Positions 16,113 to 25,079 of a stretch of 64,000 bases of DNA are shown here, piece after piece. The notes under the pieces were generated by a model, which was not told the DNA's origin, did no database searches, and worked only from the letters and a program-made list of their open reading frames with translations. Every line of letters begins with the position of its first letter. Positions within the stretch are counted from its first letter, which is position 1. Source of the DNA: Meridianimarinicoccus marinus (GTDB lineage Bacteria; Pseudomonadota; Alphaproteobacteria; Rhodobacterales; Rhodobacteraceae). The DNA lies in NCBI RefSeq assembly GCF_040689105.1, contig NZ_JBFBVU010000001.1, forward strand, positions 62,001 through 126,000, given 5' to 3'. A program made the position numbers and the translations under genes.

Positions 16113-18512
16113 TCATGCCAGCCCCGCCGCGCTCAGCAATTCGTCAGCCGCGCTGGCCAGCAGCCGGTCCTGCGCGGCACCTTGCACCGGCACCTTGCCA
16201 ACCTCCAGCAGCAGGGGAGCGGCCAACGGGGTGATCCGGTCCAGCACGCGATGGTCGATACGGCCACGGGTACGGGCGATCATCTCTTCGATGCGGCCGA
16301 AGTCGACCAGCCCGCGCAGCGCCTCTTCGCGGGTGATTTGCATCAATAGGTGGTCGGGGTCGTATTTTTGCAGGGTATCGTACAGGATATCGGACGAAAA
16401 CGTCGCCTGCCGGCCCGATTTGCGCTGACCCATGGTCTGGCGGTCGATCAGGCCCGAGATTACCGCGCTGGCCTTGAAGGTGCGTTTCATCACCGCGTTT
16501 CCCGCCAGCCATGTCTCGAAACCGGCGCGCAGGTTGTCGCCCTGAAACAGCGGCGCCGGGTCGGTCAGCGGATCCAGCCCCCAGATCAACACCGCGTAGT
16601 CGCTGGCGACGAAGCCCATGGGGGCGAGGCCCATGGCCTCCATCCGGCCGGTCAGCAGCAGGCCCAGCGTCTGCATGGCATTGCGCCCGGCAAAGCCGTA
16701 GACGCAAGTGTGGGCTCGGCCGTCGTGGGGGAAGCTTTCGATCAGCAGGCGGTCGGCTTCGGGCAGGGCCGAGACCTGCCGTTGCAGGGCCAGCCAGGCG
16801 GCGGTGTGGGCGGGCAATTCGGGCCAGTCGGCCTGTTGGAACATGGACAGGATGCGGGCGGAAAGCTGGGTCGAGGTGGCGAATTTGGTGCCCGAGAAGA
16901 CCGCCAGTTTCGGCTTGCGCCCATCGCCACGGCTGACCTCGACCACCATTTCACGCAGCCCTTCGTAGCGCACGGTGCGCCCGCCGATCAGGAAGGTGTC
17001 GCCGGGGGTGAGGGTGGCGGCGAAAGCCTCTTCGACCTCGCCCAGTGGCGGGCCGCCGCGGCTGTGCCGGAAGCGTACCTTCAGGGTGTCGCTGTCCTGA
17101 ATGGTGCCGATGTTCATGCGGACCTGGCGGGCGGCGCGGGGGTCACGCAGCTGCCAACGGCCATCGGGGCGTTGTTGCAGGCGCTGCCAGCGGTCATAGG
17201 CGCGCAGGGCGTAGCCGCCGGTGGCGCAGAACGCCAGACAGGCGTCGAACTCGGGCCGGGTCAGATCGGCATAGGGACCGGCGCGGGTGACTTCCGCATA
17301 CAGGGTTTCGGAGTCGAAGGGGCCCGCGCAGGCCACGATCAGGATCTGCTGGCAAAGCACATCGCGGGGGCCGCGTCCGCGCGGGTCGCCGTCCAGATCA
17401 TGGTCGCGCACGGCGGCCAGTGCGGCCTGGCATTCCACCACCTCGAACCGGTTGGCGGGCACCAGCCGCGCCTTCGATGGCGCGTTGCAGCGATGGTTGG
17501 CCCGTCCGATGCGCTGCACCAGTCGCTTGACGTTCTTGGGGGCGCCGATCTGGATCACCAGATCCACGTCCCCCCAGTCGATCCCCAGATCGAGAGAGCC
17601 GGTGCAGACAATGGCCCGCAGCGCGCCGGCGGCCATGGCGGCTTCGACCTTCTGGCGCTGTTCGCGGGCCAGCGAGCCGTGGTGGATGCCGATCGGCAGG
17701 CCGTCGTCATTGGCCAGCCACAGGTGGTGAAAGAAGATCTCGGCCTGCGCGCGGGTATTGTGGAAGATCAGCGTCGTCTTGTGCGCCTTCACCGCCGCCA
17801 GCACCTGCGGGATGGCATAGCGCCCGCCGCCACCCGCCCAGGGCGGGGCCTCGGGCAGATCCAGCATGGCGATGTCCGGATCGGGGCCGGGATCGGCGGT
17901 CAGGATCTCACAGGGTTGCGGGTGCGCGGCCAGAAAGCGACCGATGGCGGCGGGATCCTCGACCGTGGCCGACAGGCCAACGCGGCGCAGGTCCGGGCAG
18001 AGGCCTTGCAGCCGGGCCAGACCCAGCATCAACTGATCGCCGCGTTTTGATTCGGCCAGCGCGTGGATCTCGTCCACGATCACCCGTTGCAGCCCGTTGA
18101 AAATGCGCGGGGCGTCCTCGTAGGACAGCATCACCGCAAGGCTTTCCGGTGTGGTCAGCAGGATATGCGGCGGGTCGGCGCGCTGCCGCCTTTTCTGCGT
18201 GGCGGTGGTGTCGCCGGTGCGATCCTCGACCCGGATCGGCAGGACGGCCTCGGTGATCGGCGTGGTCAGGTTGCGCTTGATGTCGGCGGCTAAGGCCTTG
18301 AGCGGCGAGACATAGAGCGTGTGCAGACCGGGGCGCGGGGCCTCGGTCAGCTCGGCCAGCGTGGGCAAGAACCCGGCCAGCGTCTTGCCGCCGCCGGTGG
18401 GGGCGACCAGCAGGAGCGCGGGCTTTGCCGCCTGCGCCAGCATCTCGGCCTGATGCGGATGCAGCGCCCAGCCGCGTTTACCAAACCATGACGTTAATGG
18501 GGCGGGCAGCAT
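16113..18512 (-). CDS. Lhr-type DEXH helicase, ligase-associated
   Basis: A 799-residue superfamily 2 helicase. Walker A APTGGGKT is at 37-44, DEIH at 147-150, SATVEDP is motif III, and QRIGRANHR near 330 is motif VI. The C-terminal half carries the winged-helix and Lhr-core extension typical of the 'ligase-associated DNA damage response DEXH box helicase'. It is transcribed with pdeM and the paaI-like gene. Upstream, only 103 nt separate it from a divergent gene. Confidence 0.9.
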   Translation of the reverse strand: MLPAPLTSWFGKRGWALHPHQAEMLAQAAKPALLLVAPTGGGKTLAGFLPTLAELTEAPRPGLHTLYVSPLKALAADIKRNLTTPITEAVLPIRVEDRTGDTTATQKRRQRADPPHILLTTPESLAVMLSYEDAPRIFNGLQRVIVDEIHALAESKRGDQLMLGLARLQGLCPDLRRVGLSATVEDPAAIGRFLAAHPQPCEILTADPGPDPDIAMLDLPEAPPWAGGGGRYAIPQVLAAVKAHKTTLIFHNTRAQAEIFFHHLWLANDDGLPIGIHHGSLAREQRQKVEAAMAAGALRAIVCTGSLDLGIDWGDVDLVIQIGAPKNVKRLVQRIGRANHRCNAPSKARLVPANRFEVVECQAALAAVRDHDLDGDPRGRGPRDVLCQQILIVACAGPFDSETLYAEVTRAGPYADLTRPEFDACLAFCATGGYALRAYDRWQRLQQRPDGRWQLRDPRAARQVRMNIGTIQDSDTLKVRFRHSRGGPPLGEVEEAFAATLTPGDTFLIGGRTVRYEGLREMVVEVSRGDGRKPKLAVFSGTKFATSTQLSARILSMFQQADWPELPAHTAAWLALQRQVSALPEADRLLIESFPHDGRAHTCVYGFAGRNAMQTLGLLLTGRMEAMGLAPMGFVASDYAVLIWGLDPLTDPAPLFQGDNLRAGFETWLAGNAVMKRTFKASAVISGLIDRQTMGQRKSGRQATFSSDILYDTLQKYDPDHLLMQITREEALRGLVDFGRIEEMIARTRGRIDHRVLDRITPLAAPLLLEVGKVPVQGAAQDRLLASAADELLSAAGLA

Positions 18513-18615
18513 GTCCGGCGCCTTTTGGTAAGACAGTCACAACCCTTGCACCCTAACCCTGAGACCGGGTGATGCGCGAGATGCGGCGGGGGCCGACGCG
18601 CAGAAAGGTGTGACG

Positions 18616-19359
18616 ATGTTCGGTATCAGGGGACCAATGGGCCGGCGCGTGCCGCTGCCGCTGGTGGTGGATGTGGATGGCGCGCTGCTGCAACGGGGGC
18701 TGTGTCACAGCATTCTGCGCACCACCCTGCGCCGCGCGCCTTGGATGACGCGGCGCCACTGGCACGGGCGGCGCACCGATCTGACGGCGATCACTCTGGC
18801 CGAGGCGCTGCCCAATCTTGAAGTGCCGGTCTCGCTGAACCGGGATCTGCTGTCGCAGATCGCTGTCCATCACCGGCTGGGGGGGATCACCTACCTGATG
18901 GGGCAGGCGCAGGCCGGGATGCTGGCAGCACTGGGCGATTTCCTCGGGATCGAGGCGCAAGTGCTGGGATCGGATGCCGACATGCCGCTGGACCGGATCC
19001 GGCAGGCACACTTGCTGCCCACGCTGTTCGGATCGAAAGGCTTCATCCTGATTGGCGGGCGGCGCAGCGGGGAGGCGCTGTGCCTTGCCGCGCGCGAATG
19101 CTGGTTGGTGGACGGGACACCGGGCATGAAACGCCGGCTGCGCACCCACGGCGGGCGGATGACCGTCTTGCCGCCGCCGTTGTGGCTGCCACTGCGGGTG
19201 CCCATGGCCCGGATCTGCGGGATCGGCATGGCTGGCGGCGGGCCGAGCCTTGGGCAACTGGCGTCGCGCGCTGTCTGGATGCGCGAAACGGAAAAGACGC
19301 GCCCGGCAGGGGGCGCGCCCGAAACGCAGAAGCAGGCGGATGCCCGCCGCCGGGCCTGA
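18616..19359 (+). CDS. HAD-like protein related to the N-domain of UbiA-fusion proteins
   Basis: A 247-residue soluble protein. LPLVVDVDGALL near the N-terminus matches HAD motif I (DxD) and resembles the HAD domain found N-terminal to some UbiA prenyltransferases. Where such domains normally read GDSxxDLxVW, this protein reads GGRRSGEALC, so the late metal-binding acidic motif is missing and phosphatase activity is doubtful. No membrane segments follow. ATG at 18616 (7 nt after AAAGG) is preferred to GTG at 18610. Function unknown. Confidence 0.6.
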   Translation: MFGIRGPMGRRVPLPLVVDVDGALLQRGLCHSILRTTLRRAPWMTRRHWHGRRTDLTAITLAEALPNLEVPVSLNRDLLSQIAVHHRLGGITYLMGQAQAGMLAALGDFLGIEAQVLGSDADMPLDRIRQAHLLPTLFGSKGFILIGGRRSGEALCLAARECWLVDGTPGMKRRLRTHGGRMTVLPPPLWLPLRVPMARICGIGMAGGGPSLGQLASRAVWMRETEKTRPAGGAPETQKQADARRRA

Positions 19360-19361
19360 GG

Positions 19362-19988
19362 TCAGTTGACGAGCGTGGCCTCGGTCGCGGCGCGCATCTC
19401 GTCCTCGGTGACGCCGTCGGCCAGTTCGACGATCTTCAGACCGCCTTCGACCACGTCCAGAACGCCCAGGTTGGTGATGATGCGATCCACCACGCCGCGT
19501 CCGGTCAGCGGCAGGGTGCATTCTTTCAGCACCTTGCTGTCGCCATGCTTGTTGGTGTGATCCATCACCACCACCACGCGGCCGACCCCGGCCACCAGAT
19601 CCATGGCGCCGCCCATGCCCTTGACCAGCTTGCCCGGGATCATCCAGTTCGCCAGATCGCCGTTCTCGGCCACCTCCATGGCGCCCAGGATGGCCGCCGC
19701 GATCTTGCCGCCGCGGATCATCCCGAAAGAGGTCGCGCTGTCGAAATACGAGGTGCGCGCCAGCTCGGTGATGGTCTGCTTGCCGGCGTTGATCAGGTCC
19801 GGGTCTTCCTCGCCCTCAAACGGGAACGGCCCCATGCCCAGCATGCCGTTTTCGGACTGCAGGGTGATGTCCTTGTCGCCCACATAGTTGGCCACCAGCG
19901 TCGGGATCCCGATGCCGAGGTTCACATACATGCCGTCTTCAAGCTCTTGCGCCGCGCGCGCGGCCATCTGGTTGCGATCCCAAGGCAT
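19362..19988 (-). CDS. scoB: 3-oxoacid CoA-transferase, subunit B
   Basis: A 208-residue CoA-transferase beta subunit with the conserved SENGMLGMG motif, whose glutamate (Glu46) forms the CoA thioester intermediate. With subunit A upstream it transfers CoA between succinyl-CoA and acetoacetate or another 3-oxoacid, feeding ketone bodies or PHB breakdown products into acetyl-CoA. The ATG shares one base with the scoA stop (TAATG). The exact substrate (acetoacetate or 3-oxoadipate) cannot be read from the sequence; no aromatic-degradation genes are nearby. Confidence 0.9.
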   Translation of the reverse strand: MPWDRNQMAARAAQELEDGMYVNLGIGIPTLVANYVGDKDITLQSENGMLGMGPFPFEGEEDPDLINAGKQTITELARTSYFDSATSFGMIRGGKIAAAILGAMEVAENGDLANWMIPGKLVKGMGGAMDLVAGVGRVVVVMDHTNKHGDSKVLKECTLPLTGRGVVDRIITNLGVLDVVEGGLKIVELADGVTEDEMRAATEATLVN

Positions 19989-20692
19989 TACGCTTCCTCC
20001 CGCTTGCGCGTGGTGCGCTGTTCGATCCGCTTTTCATGCTCGCCCTGGATGACCCGGTGCACGTAGATGCCCGGCAGGTGGATGTGGTCGGGATCGAGCG
20101 AACCGCGTGGCACGATCTCTTCCACCTCTGCCACGCAGATCTTGCCGCACATGGCCGCTGGCGGGTTGAAGTTGCGCGCGGTCTTGCGGAAAATCAGGTT
20201 GCCGGTGTCATCGGCCTTCCACGCCTTGACGATGGACAGGTCCGCGAAGATGCCTTCTTCAAGGATATAATCCTCGCCGCCCCAGCTTTTCACTTCCTTG
20301 CCGTCGGCAATGACGGTGCCGACGCCGGTCTTGGTGTAGAACCCCGGAATGCCGCAGCCGCCGGCCCGCATGCGCTCGGCCAGTGTGCCTTGCGGGTTGA
20401 ATTCCAGCTCCAACTCGCCCGACAGATACTGGCGCATGAATTCCGCGTTTTCGCCGACGTAGGAGCTCATCATCTTGCGGATCTGCTTGGTGTCCAGCAG
20501 CTTGCCCAGCCCGAATCCGTCCACGCCGCAGTTGTTGCTGGCAATGGTCAGATCCTTCACGCCGCTGTCGACGATGGCGTCGATCAGAAGTTCCGGGATG
20601 CCGCAAAGGCCAAAGCCTCCGGCGGCGATGAGCATGCCGTCCGACAGCAGCCCATCCAGCGCCTCAGACGCCGAGTCATAGACTTTCTTCAT
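19988..20692 (-). CDS. scoA: 3-oxoacid CoA-transferase, subunit A
   Basis: A 234-residue alpha subunit beginning KKVYDSASEAL, with GGFGLCGIPELLIDA as the glycine-rich CoA-binding segment. ATG at 20692 is chosen over a GTG-type start 33 nt upstream because it follows a purine-rich GGAAGGGACG stretch on the minus strand and matches the family N-terminus. It is first in a two-gene operon with scoB. Confidence 0.9.
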   Translation of the reverse strand: MKKVYDSASEALDGLLSDGMLIAAGGFGLCGIPELLIDAIVDSGVKDLTIASNNCGVDGFGLGKLLDTKQIRKMMSSYVGENAEFMRQYLSGELELEFNPQGTLAERMRAGGCGIPGFYTKTGVGTVIADGKEVKSWGGEDYILEEGIFADLSIVKAWKADDTGNLIFRKTARNFNPPAAMCGKICVAEVEEIVPRGSLDPDHIHLPGIYVHRVIQGEHEKRIEQRTTRKREEA

Positions 20693-20867
20693 GGAAAAAA
20701 CGTCCCTTCCACCTTCAGTTCCCAATCGTTGTGACGTTCCGCTTGGGGCGTGTCAACGCAATGCTGCGCCGCGGCGGGCTTGCCGCGCAATTTTATTAGC
20801 GCATCGGACGTTGGCAGAGGGGCGGGGCGTAAAAGCGCGCCGTTCACCTTGTGAAGGCGGATAGGGG

Positions 20868-20904
20868 TGCGTCCCTGCCGGACGTTACCGCCGGCAGGGA
20901 CGCA
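20868..20904. terminator. strong hairpin downstream of topA
   Basis: A perfect 14-bp inverted repeat (20868-20881 pairing with 20891-20904) with a 9-nt loop lies 31 nt after the topA stop, in the 243-nt gap between topA and scoA. No T-run follows in the topA direction, so termination is plausible, not certain. The rest of the gap shows nothing else I recognise. Confidence 0.5.
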
Positions 20905-20935
20905 TCGCGACAGGGGGTCCGCCGTGGGGACGCGT

Positions 20936-23662
20936 TCACCCTTCGTCGGTGTTGGAGGTGGCTGCTGCCTTCTTGGCGGTCTTCTTCGCCGCCGGTTTTT
21001 TCTTCGCGGCGGCCTTCTTCTTGGGTGCTGCCCGCTTCCGGCCCCCGGATTTCGCGGCCTTGGCCGAAATCAGTTCCAGCGCCTGATCCATGGTGATGGC
21101 GTCGGGTTCGATGCTTTCGGGCAGGGTGGCGTTGACCTTGCCCCATTTGACATAGGGCCCATAGCGCCCCTTCATCACCGCCACCGGACCGCCGTCCGGA
21201 TGCTCGCCCAGTTCCTTCAACGGCTTGGTGGCCGCCGGTTTGCCGCGCTTGGGTTTCGAGGCCAGAACCTCCACCGCGCGGTTCATGCCGATGGTGAAGA
21301 CCTCCTCCACATCGTCGAGGTTGGCGTTGGTACCGCCCTTGTGCGAGATGGTTTCGGCGTGTTTCAGGTATGGGCCATAACGCCCGATATTGGACCAGAT
21401 CGTCACCCCATCTTCGGGATGCGGGCCGATCTCGCGCGGCAGCGACAGAAGCTTCACCCCCTGTTCCAGCGTCAGGTCTTCGGGCGACCAGCCCTTGGGC
21501 ACTGACTGGCGGGGCGGCTTGGGTTGTTCCTCGGTCACTGGGCCGCGCTGGACGTAGGGGCCGAAGCGGCCCTTGAAGACCCGGATCTCATCGCCGTCAT
21601 CGGTGCCCAGCAGCTTGCCTTCGGGCGGGATGGCGCGTTCGGCTTCTTCGCCTTCCAGCGGCGGGCCGAAGGGGCGGGTGTAGCGGCATTCGGGGTAGTT
21701 CGAACAGCCGATGAAGGCGCCGCCCGAGCGCGCTGTGCGCATCGACAGGCGACCGGCGCCGCAGTTGGGGCACAGGCGCGGGTCGGTGCCGTCTTCCTTG
21801 GGGGGGAAGAGATGCGGCTCCAGCACCTCGTTGATCTTTTCCAGCACCTCGGTGATGCGCAATTCGGAGGTTTCCGCGATGGCGGCCGAGAAATCGCGCC
21901 AGAACTGATCCAGCACTTCCTTGTAGGCCCGTTCGCCCGCCGACACGTCATCAAGCTGCGATTCCAGGTCGGCGGTGAAGTCGTAGCCAACGTATTTGCG
22001 GAAGTAATTCATCAGGAAGGCCGTCACCAACCGGCCCTTGTCCTCGGGGATCAGGCGGTTGCGATCCTTGGTGACATAGCCACGGTCCTGAATGGTGGTG
22101 ACGATCGAGGCATAGGTCGAGGGCCGCCCGATGCCCAGTTCTTCCATGCGCTTGACCAGCGTTGCCTCGGTATAGCGCGGCGGCGGCTGGGTGAAATGCT
22201 GCTGGCCCAGAACCGCGCCGTTTTCGGACAGAACCGCGCTCTTGGCGCGGCGCGGGCCGTCGGGGGCTTCGGTCACAGCGTCGCCGCTGCCGGTGGCCTT
22301 ATCGAAATCGGCGATCAGGGCGGCGGAGGACAGCTTCATGGCGTCGCCCTGGGCCACTTGCGGCAGGCGCTTGTCGTCATCGTCGGCCACATCGTCGCGG
22401 CCCTCTTCATAGACCTTGATGAACCCGTCGAACAGAACGACCTGGCCGGTGGCGCGCAGCATCACCTGGCCATCGTCGCTGCCGATGTCCACGGTGGTCC
22501 GTTCCATCCGGGCGGCGGCCATCTGGCTGGCCAGCGTGCGTTTCCAGATCAGGTCGTACAGGCGGCGCTGGTCGGTGTCGGTGACGCGCAGAGTGCCGGC
22601 GTCGCGGGTCATGTCGGTGGGCCGGATACACTCGTGCGCTTCCTGCGCGTTCTTGGCCTTGTTCTTGTACATGCGCGGCGACTTGGGCAGGTAGTTCTCG
22701 CCGTAGCGATCCTTGATCGCGTCACGCGCCGCCATCACCGCCTCGGGGGCCATGTCGATGCCATCGGTCCGCATGTAGGTGATGTAACCCGCTTCATACA
22801 GGCGCTGCGCAAGGCTCATGGTCTGGCGCGCGCCGAAGCCGAACTTGCGGCTGGCTTCCTGTTGCAGGGTCGAGGTCATGAACGGGGCCGAGGGGTTGCG
22901 GTTGGCCGGTTTGGCCTCCACCGACTGCACCGACAGGCTGCGCGAGGTCACCGCGTGCACCGCCAGTTCGGCGGCCTCGGCGGTGGCCAGATCAAACTTG
23001 TCCAGCTTCTTGCCGCCCAGAACCGTCAGACGCGCCTCAAGGCTCTGGCCGCGCGGAGTTTCCAGGACGGCGCGCACCGACCAGTATTCCTGAGGCTTGA
23101 AGGCTTCGATCTCCATCTCGCGCTCGACGATCAGGCGCAGGCAGACCGATTGCACCCGGCCGGCGGATTTTGCGCCGGGCAGCTTGCGCCACAACACCGG
23201 CGACAGGTTGAAGCCCACCAGATAGTCCAGCGCGCGGCGGGCCAGATAAGCCTCGACCAGCGGTGCATCCACGTCGCGCGGGTTCTTCATCGCCTCGGTG
23301 ACGGCAGATTTTGTGATCGCGTTGAAGACCACGCGGCTGACGGCAGTGGTTTTCTTGATCGCCTTGCGCTTGGTCAGGGCCTCTTGCAGGTGCCAGCTGA
23401 TGGCCTCGCCCTCGCGGTCGGGGTCGGTCGCGAGGATCAGCGTGTCGTCGTCCTTCAGGGCGTCGGCGATGGCCTTGACGTGCTTGCGCGAGTCGCTTCC
23501 GATCTCCCAGATCATCTCGAAATCGTTGTCGGTATCGACCGAGCCATCCTTGGGCGGCAGGTCGCGCACATGGCCGTACGAGGCCAGAACGGTGAAGTCA
23601 TCGCCCAGATATTTGTTGATTGTCTTGGCTTTGGCAGGGGACTCGACGACAACGACCGGCAT
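20936..23662 (-). CDS. topA: DNA topoisomerase I
   Basis: A 908-residue type IA topoisomerase from the ATG that gives PVVVVESPAKAK. The TOPRIM motif TDPDREGEAISWHL is near 80-92, the catalytic tyrosine lies in YITYMRTDG (about Tyr296), and one C4 zinc-finger-like module reads CPNCGAG...CSNYPEC near 625-655. The C-terminus ends in a Lys/Ala-rich tail (about 870-905), as in many alphaproteobacterial TopA proteins. It relaxes negative supercoils. It follows dprA on the same strand. Confidence 0.96.
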   Translation of the reverse strand: MPVVVVESPAKAKTINKYLGDDFTVLASYGHVRDLPPKDGSVDTDNDFEMIWEIGSDSRKHVKAIADALKDDDTLILATDPDREGEAISWHLQEALTKRKAIKKTTAVSRVVFNAITKSAVTEAMKNPRDVDAPLVEAYLARRALDYLVGFNLSPVLWRKLPGAKSAGRVQSVCLRLIVEREMEIEAFKPQEYWSVRAVLETPRGQSLEARLTVLGGKKLDKFDLATAEAAELAVHAVTSRSLSVQSVEAKPANRNPSAPFMTSTLQQEASRKFGFGARQTMSLAQRLYEAGYITYMRTDGIDMAPEAVMAARDAIKDRYGENYLPKSPRMYKNKAKNAQEAHECIRPTDMTRDAGTLRVTDTDQRRLYDLIWKRTLASQMAAARMERTTVDIGSDDGQVMLRATGQVVLFDGFIKVYEEGRDDVADDDDKRLPQVAQGDAMKLSSAALIADFDKATGSGDAVTEAPDGPRRAKSAVLSENGAVLGQQHFTQPPPRYTEATLVKRMEELGIGRPSTYASIVTTIQDRGYVTKDRNRLIPEDKGRLVTAFLMNYFRKYVGYDFTADLESQLDDVSAGERAYKEVLDQFWRDFSAAIAETSELRITEVLEKINEVLEPHLFPPKEDGTDPRLCPNCGAGRLSMRTARSGGAFIGCSNYPECRYTRPFGPPLEGEEAERAIPPEGKLLGTDDGDEIRVFKGRFGPYVQRGPVTEEQPKPPRQSVPKGWSPEDLTLEQGVKLLSLPREIGPHPEDGVTIWSNIGRYGPYLKHAETISHKGGTNANLDDVEEVFTIGMNRAVEVLASKPKRGKPAATKPLKELGEHPDGGPVAVMKGRYGPYVKWGKVNATLPESIEPDAITMDQALELISAKAAKSGGRKRAAPKKKAAAKKKPAAKKTAKKAAATSNTDEG

Positions 23663-23769
23663 ACGCGGGGGCTCCAAACTGGGGCAGACTCAAAGGTTGA
23701 CCGCTAGATGTGGGCTAGGGTGCAGGGTTGTCAATGAGGCGGATATGGGACAGTTGGCCCGCCCGACCC

Positions 23770-24927
23770 TCAACAGCGCGAGATCAGGCCCCCGGCGTGA
23801 CGCTGGATCTTGCCGGCAATTTCCAGGTCCAGCACCGCGCCCGCAAGGGCACCGGGGGCCAGGTTCAGGTCACGCACCAGTTGATCCTCGGCGGTGGGAA
23901 CTGGGCCAAGGCGGTTCAGCAGAGCCGACTGAACGTCGTGAAGGATCGGTCGCGGCTCGGCGTCGGGACCGGGCAGCGGCAAGGCGTCCTGCACGGGCCG
24001 GGGCGCCACCGGCGTGTTGGCGGCGGGCGTGCAGCCTTCCAGGGCTTCGATCACATCTTCGGCAGATCGGACCAGTGCGGCGCCATCGCGCAACAGCATG
24101 TTACAGCCCGAGGCGCGCCCGTCCATCGGGTGGCCCGGCACCGCCATCACCTCGCGCCCCTGATCGGCGGCATTGCGCGCGCTCAGCAGGCTGCCCGACC
24201 GCGCGGCGGCCTCGACCACGATGGTGCCCAGCGACAAGCCGGTAATGATCCGGTTGCGCCGGGGGAAATGCCGCGACTGCGGCGTGGTGCCGATGGGTTG
24301 TTCCGATACCAGAAGCCCGGCTTTGGCGATGCGATCCTGCAGGCGTTGGTTTTCGCGCGGATAGGCGACGTCCAGCCCGCCGCCTAGAACGGCGATGGTG
24401 CCGGTTTCCAGCGCGGCCTCATGCGCGGCGGTGTCGATCCCGCGCGCCAGGCCAGAGACCACGGCGAACCCGTGCGCGCCAAGGTCCAGCGCCAGTTTGC
24501 GCGCCATCCGCTCCCCCAGCGAGGAGGCGTTGCGGGCGCCGACGATGGCGACCATCGGGTCGCGGAACAGCTCGCAGCGGCCCTTGACCCAGATCACCGG
24601 GGGCGGGTCCGGGATAACGGACAGGGTTTGCGGATAGTCGTCTTCGCCAAAGCAGATCAGGCGCGCGCCCATGCGGGCCCCGTCGCGGTATTCGGCGCGC
24701 ACCAGCGCGTCCGAGGCTGGCTGGTACTTGCGCACCCCGGCCTTGGCGGCAAGGTCCGGCAGCCGGTCCAGCACCTGCTGGGCAGAGCCATGTTCCTGCA
24801 TGAGGCGAAAGAAAGTGTGCACCCCGACCCCCCGGGATCGAAAAAGGCGGAGCCACGACAACCTGTCTTCTTCCAACTTTGGTGGGGTGAGGGGTGTGGT
24901 TGTGGAAGAAAACAGCTCTTGCGTCAT
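23770..24927 (-). CDS. dprA: DprA, DNA-processing protein
   Basis: A 385-residue protein with a SAM-like N-terminal domain, the Rossmann-type DprA core (AIVGARNASSLGERMA, SGLARGIDTAAHEAAL, AVPGHPMDGRASGCN) and a C-terminal winged-helix domain (about 320-385). It loads RecA onto incoming single strands in natural transformation. ATG at 24927 is preferred to one 15 nt upstream. It sits 107 nt before topA on the same strand, an arrangement common in alphaproteobacteria. Confidence 0.94.
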   Translation of the reverse strand: MTQELFSSTTTPLTPPKLEEDRLSWLRLFRSRGVGVHTFFRLMQEHGSAQQVLDRLPDLAAKAGVRKYQPASDALVRAEYRDGARMGARLICFGEDDYPQTLSVIPDPPPVIWVKGRCELFRDPMVAIVGARNASSLGERMARKLALDLGAHGFAVVSGLARGIDTAAHEAALETGTIAVLGGGLDVAYPRENQRLQDRIAKAGLLVSEQPIGTTPQSRHFPRRNRIITGLSLGTIVVEAAARSGSLLSARNAADQGREVMAVPGHPMDGRASGCNMLLRDGAALVRSAEDVIEALEGCTPAANTPVAPRPVQDALPLPGPDAEPRPILHDVQSALLNRLGPVPTAEDQLVRDLNLAPGALAGAVLDLEIAGKIQRHAGGLISRC

Positions 24928-25079
24928 CGCGGCTCCACCCAAGGGGTACGTTCATACATGGGGCCGCAGAGTTAACGTGGGGTGAAGAAAGCCGCGAAAA
25001 TACAGATCTAAATGGGCTTACTGACCATCGGAGCCGAAAGCTGGGTCAGGAAAACCCGACCCGGCGCGCCCCGCCACCC

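Noticed and set aside
21524..23707. 727-codon open frame on the plus strand opposite topA
   Set aside because: Antisense shadow of topA, with no domain motif and a compositionally odd product.
25043..25062. GGGTC/GACCC hairpin after tldD as terminator
   Set aside because: Only 5 bp with a 10-nt loop and no T-run; too weak to list.
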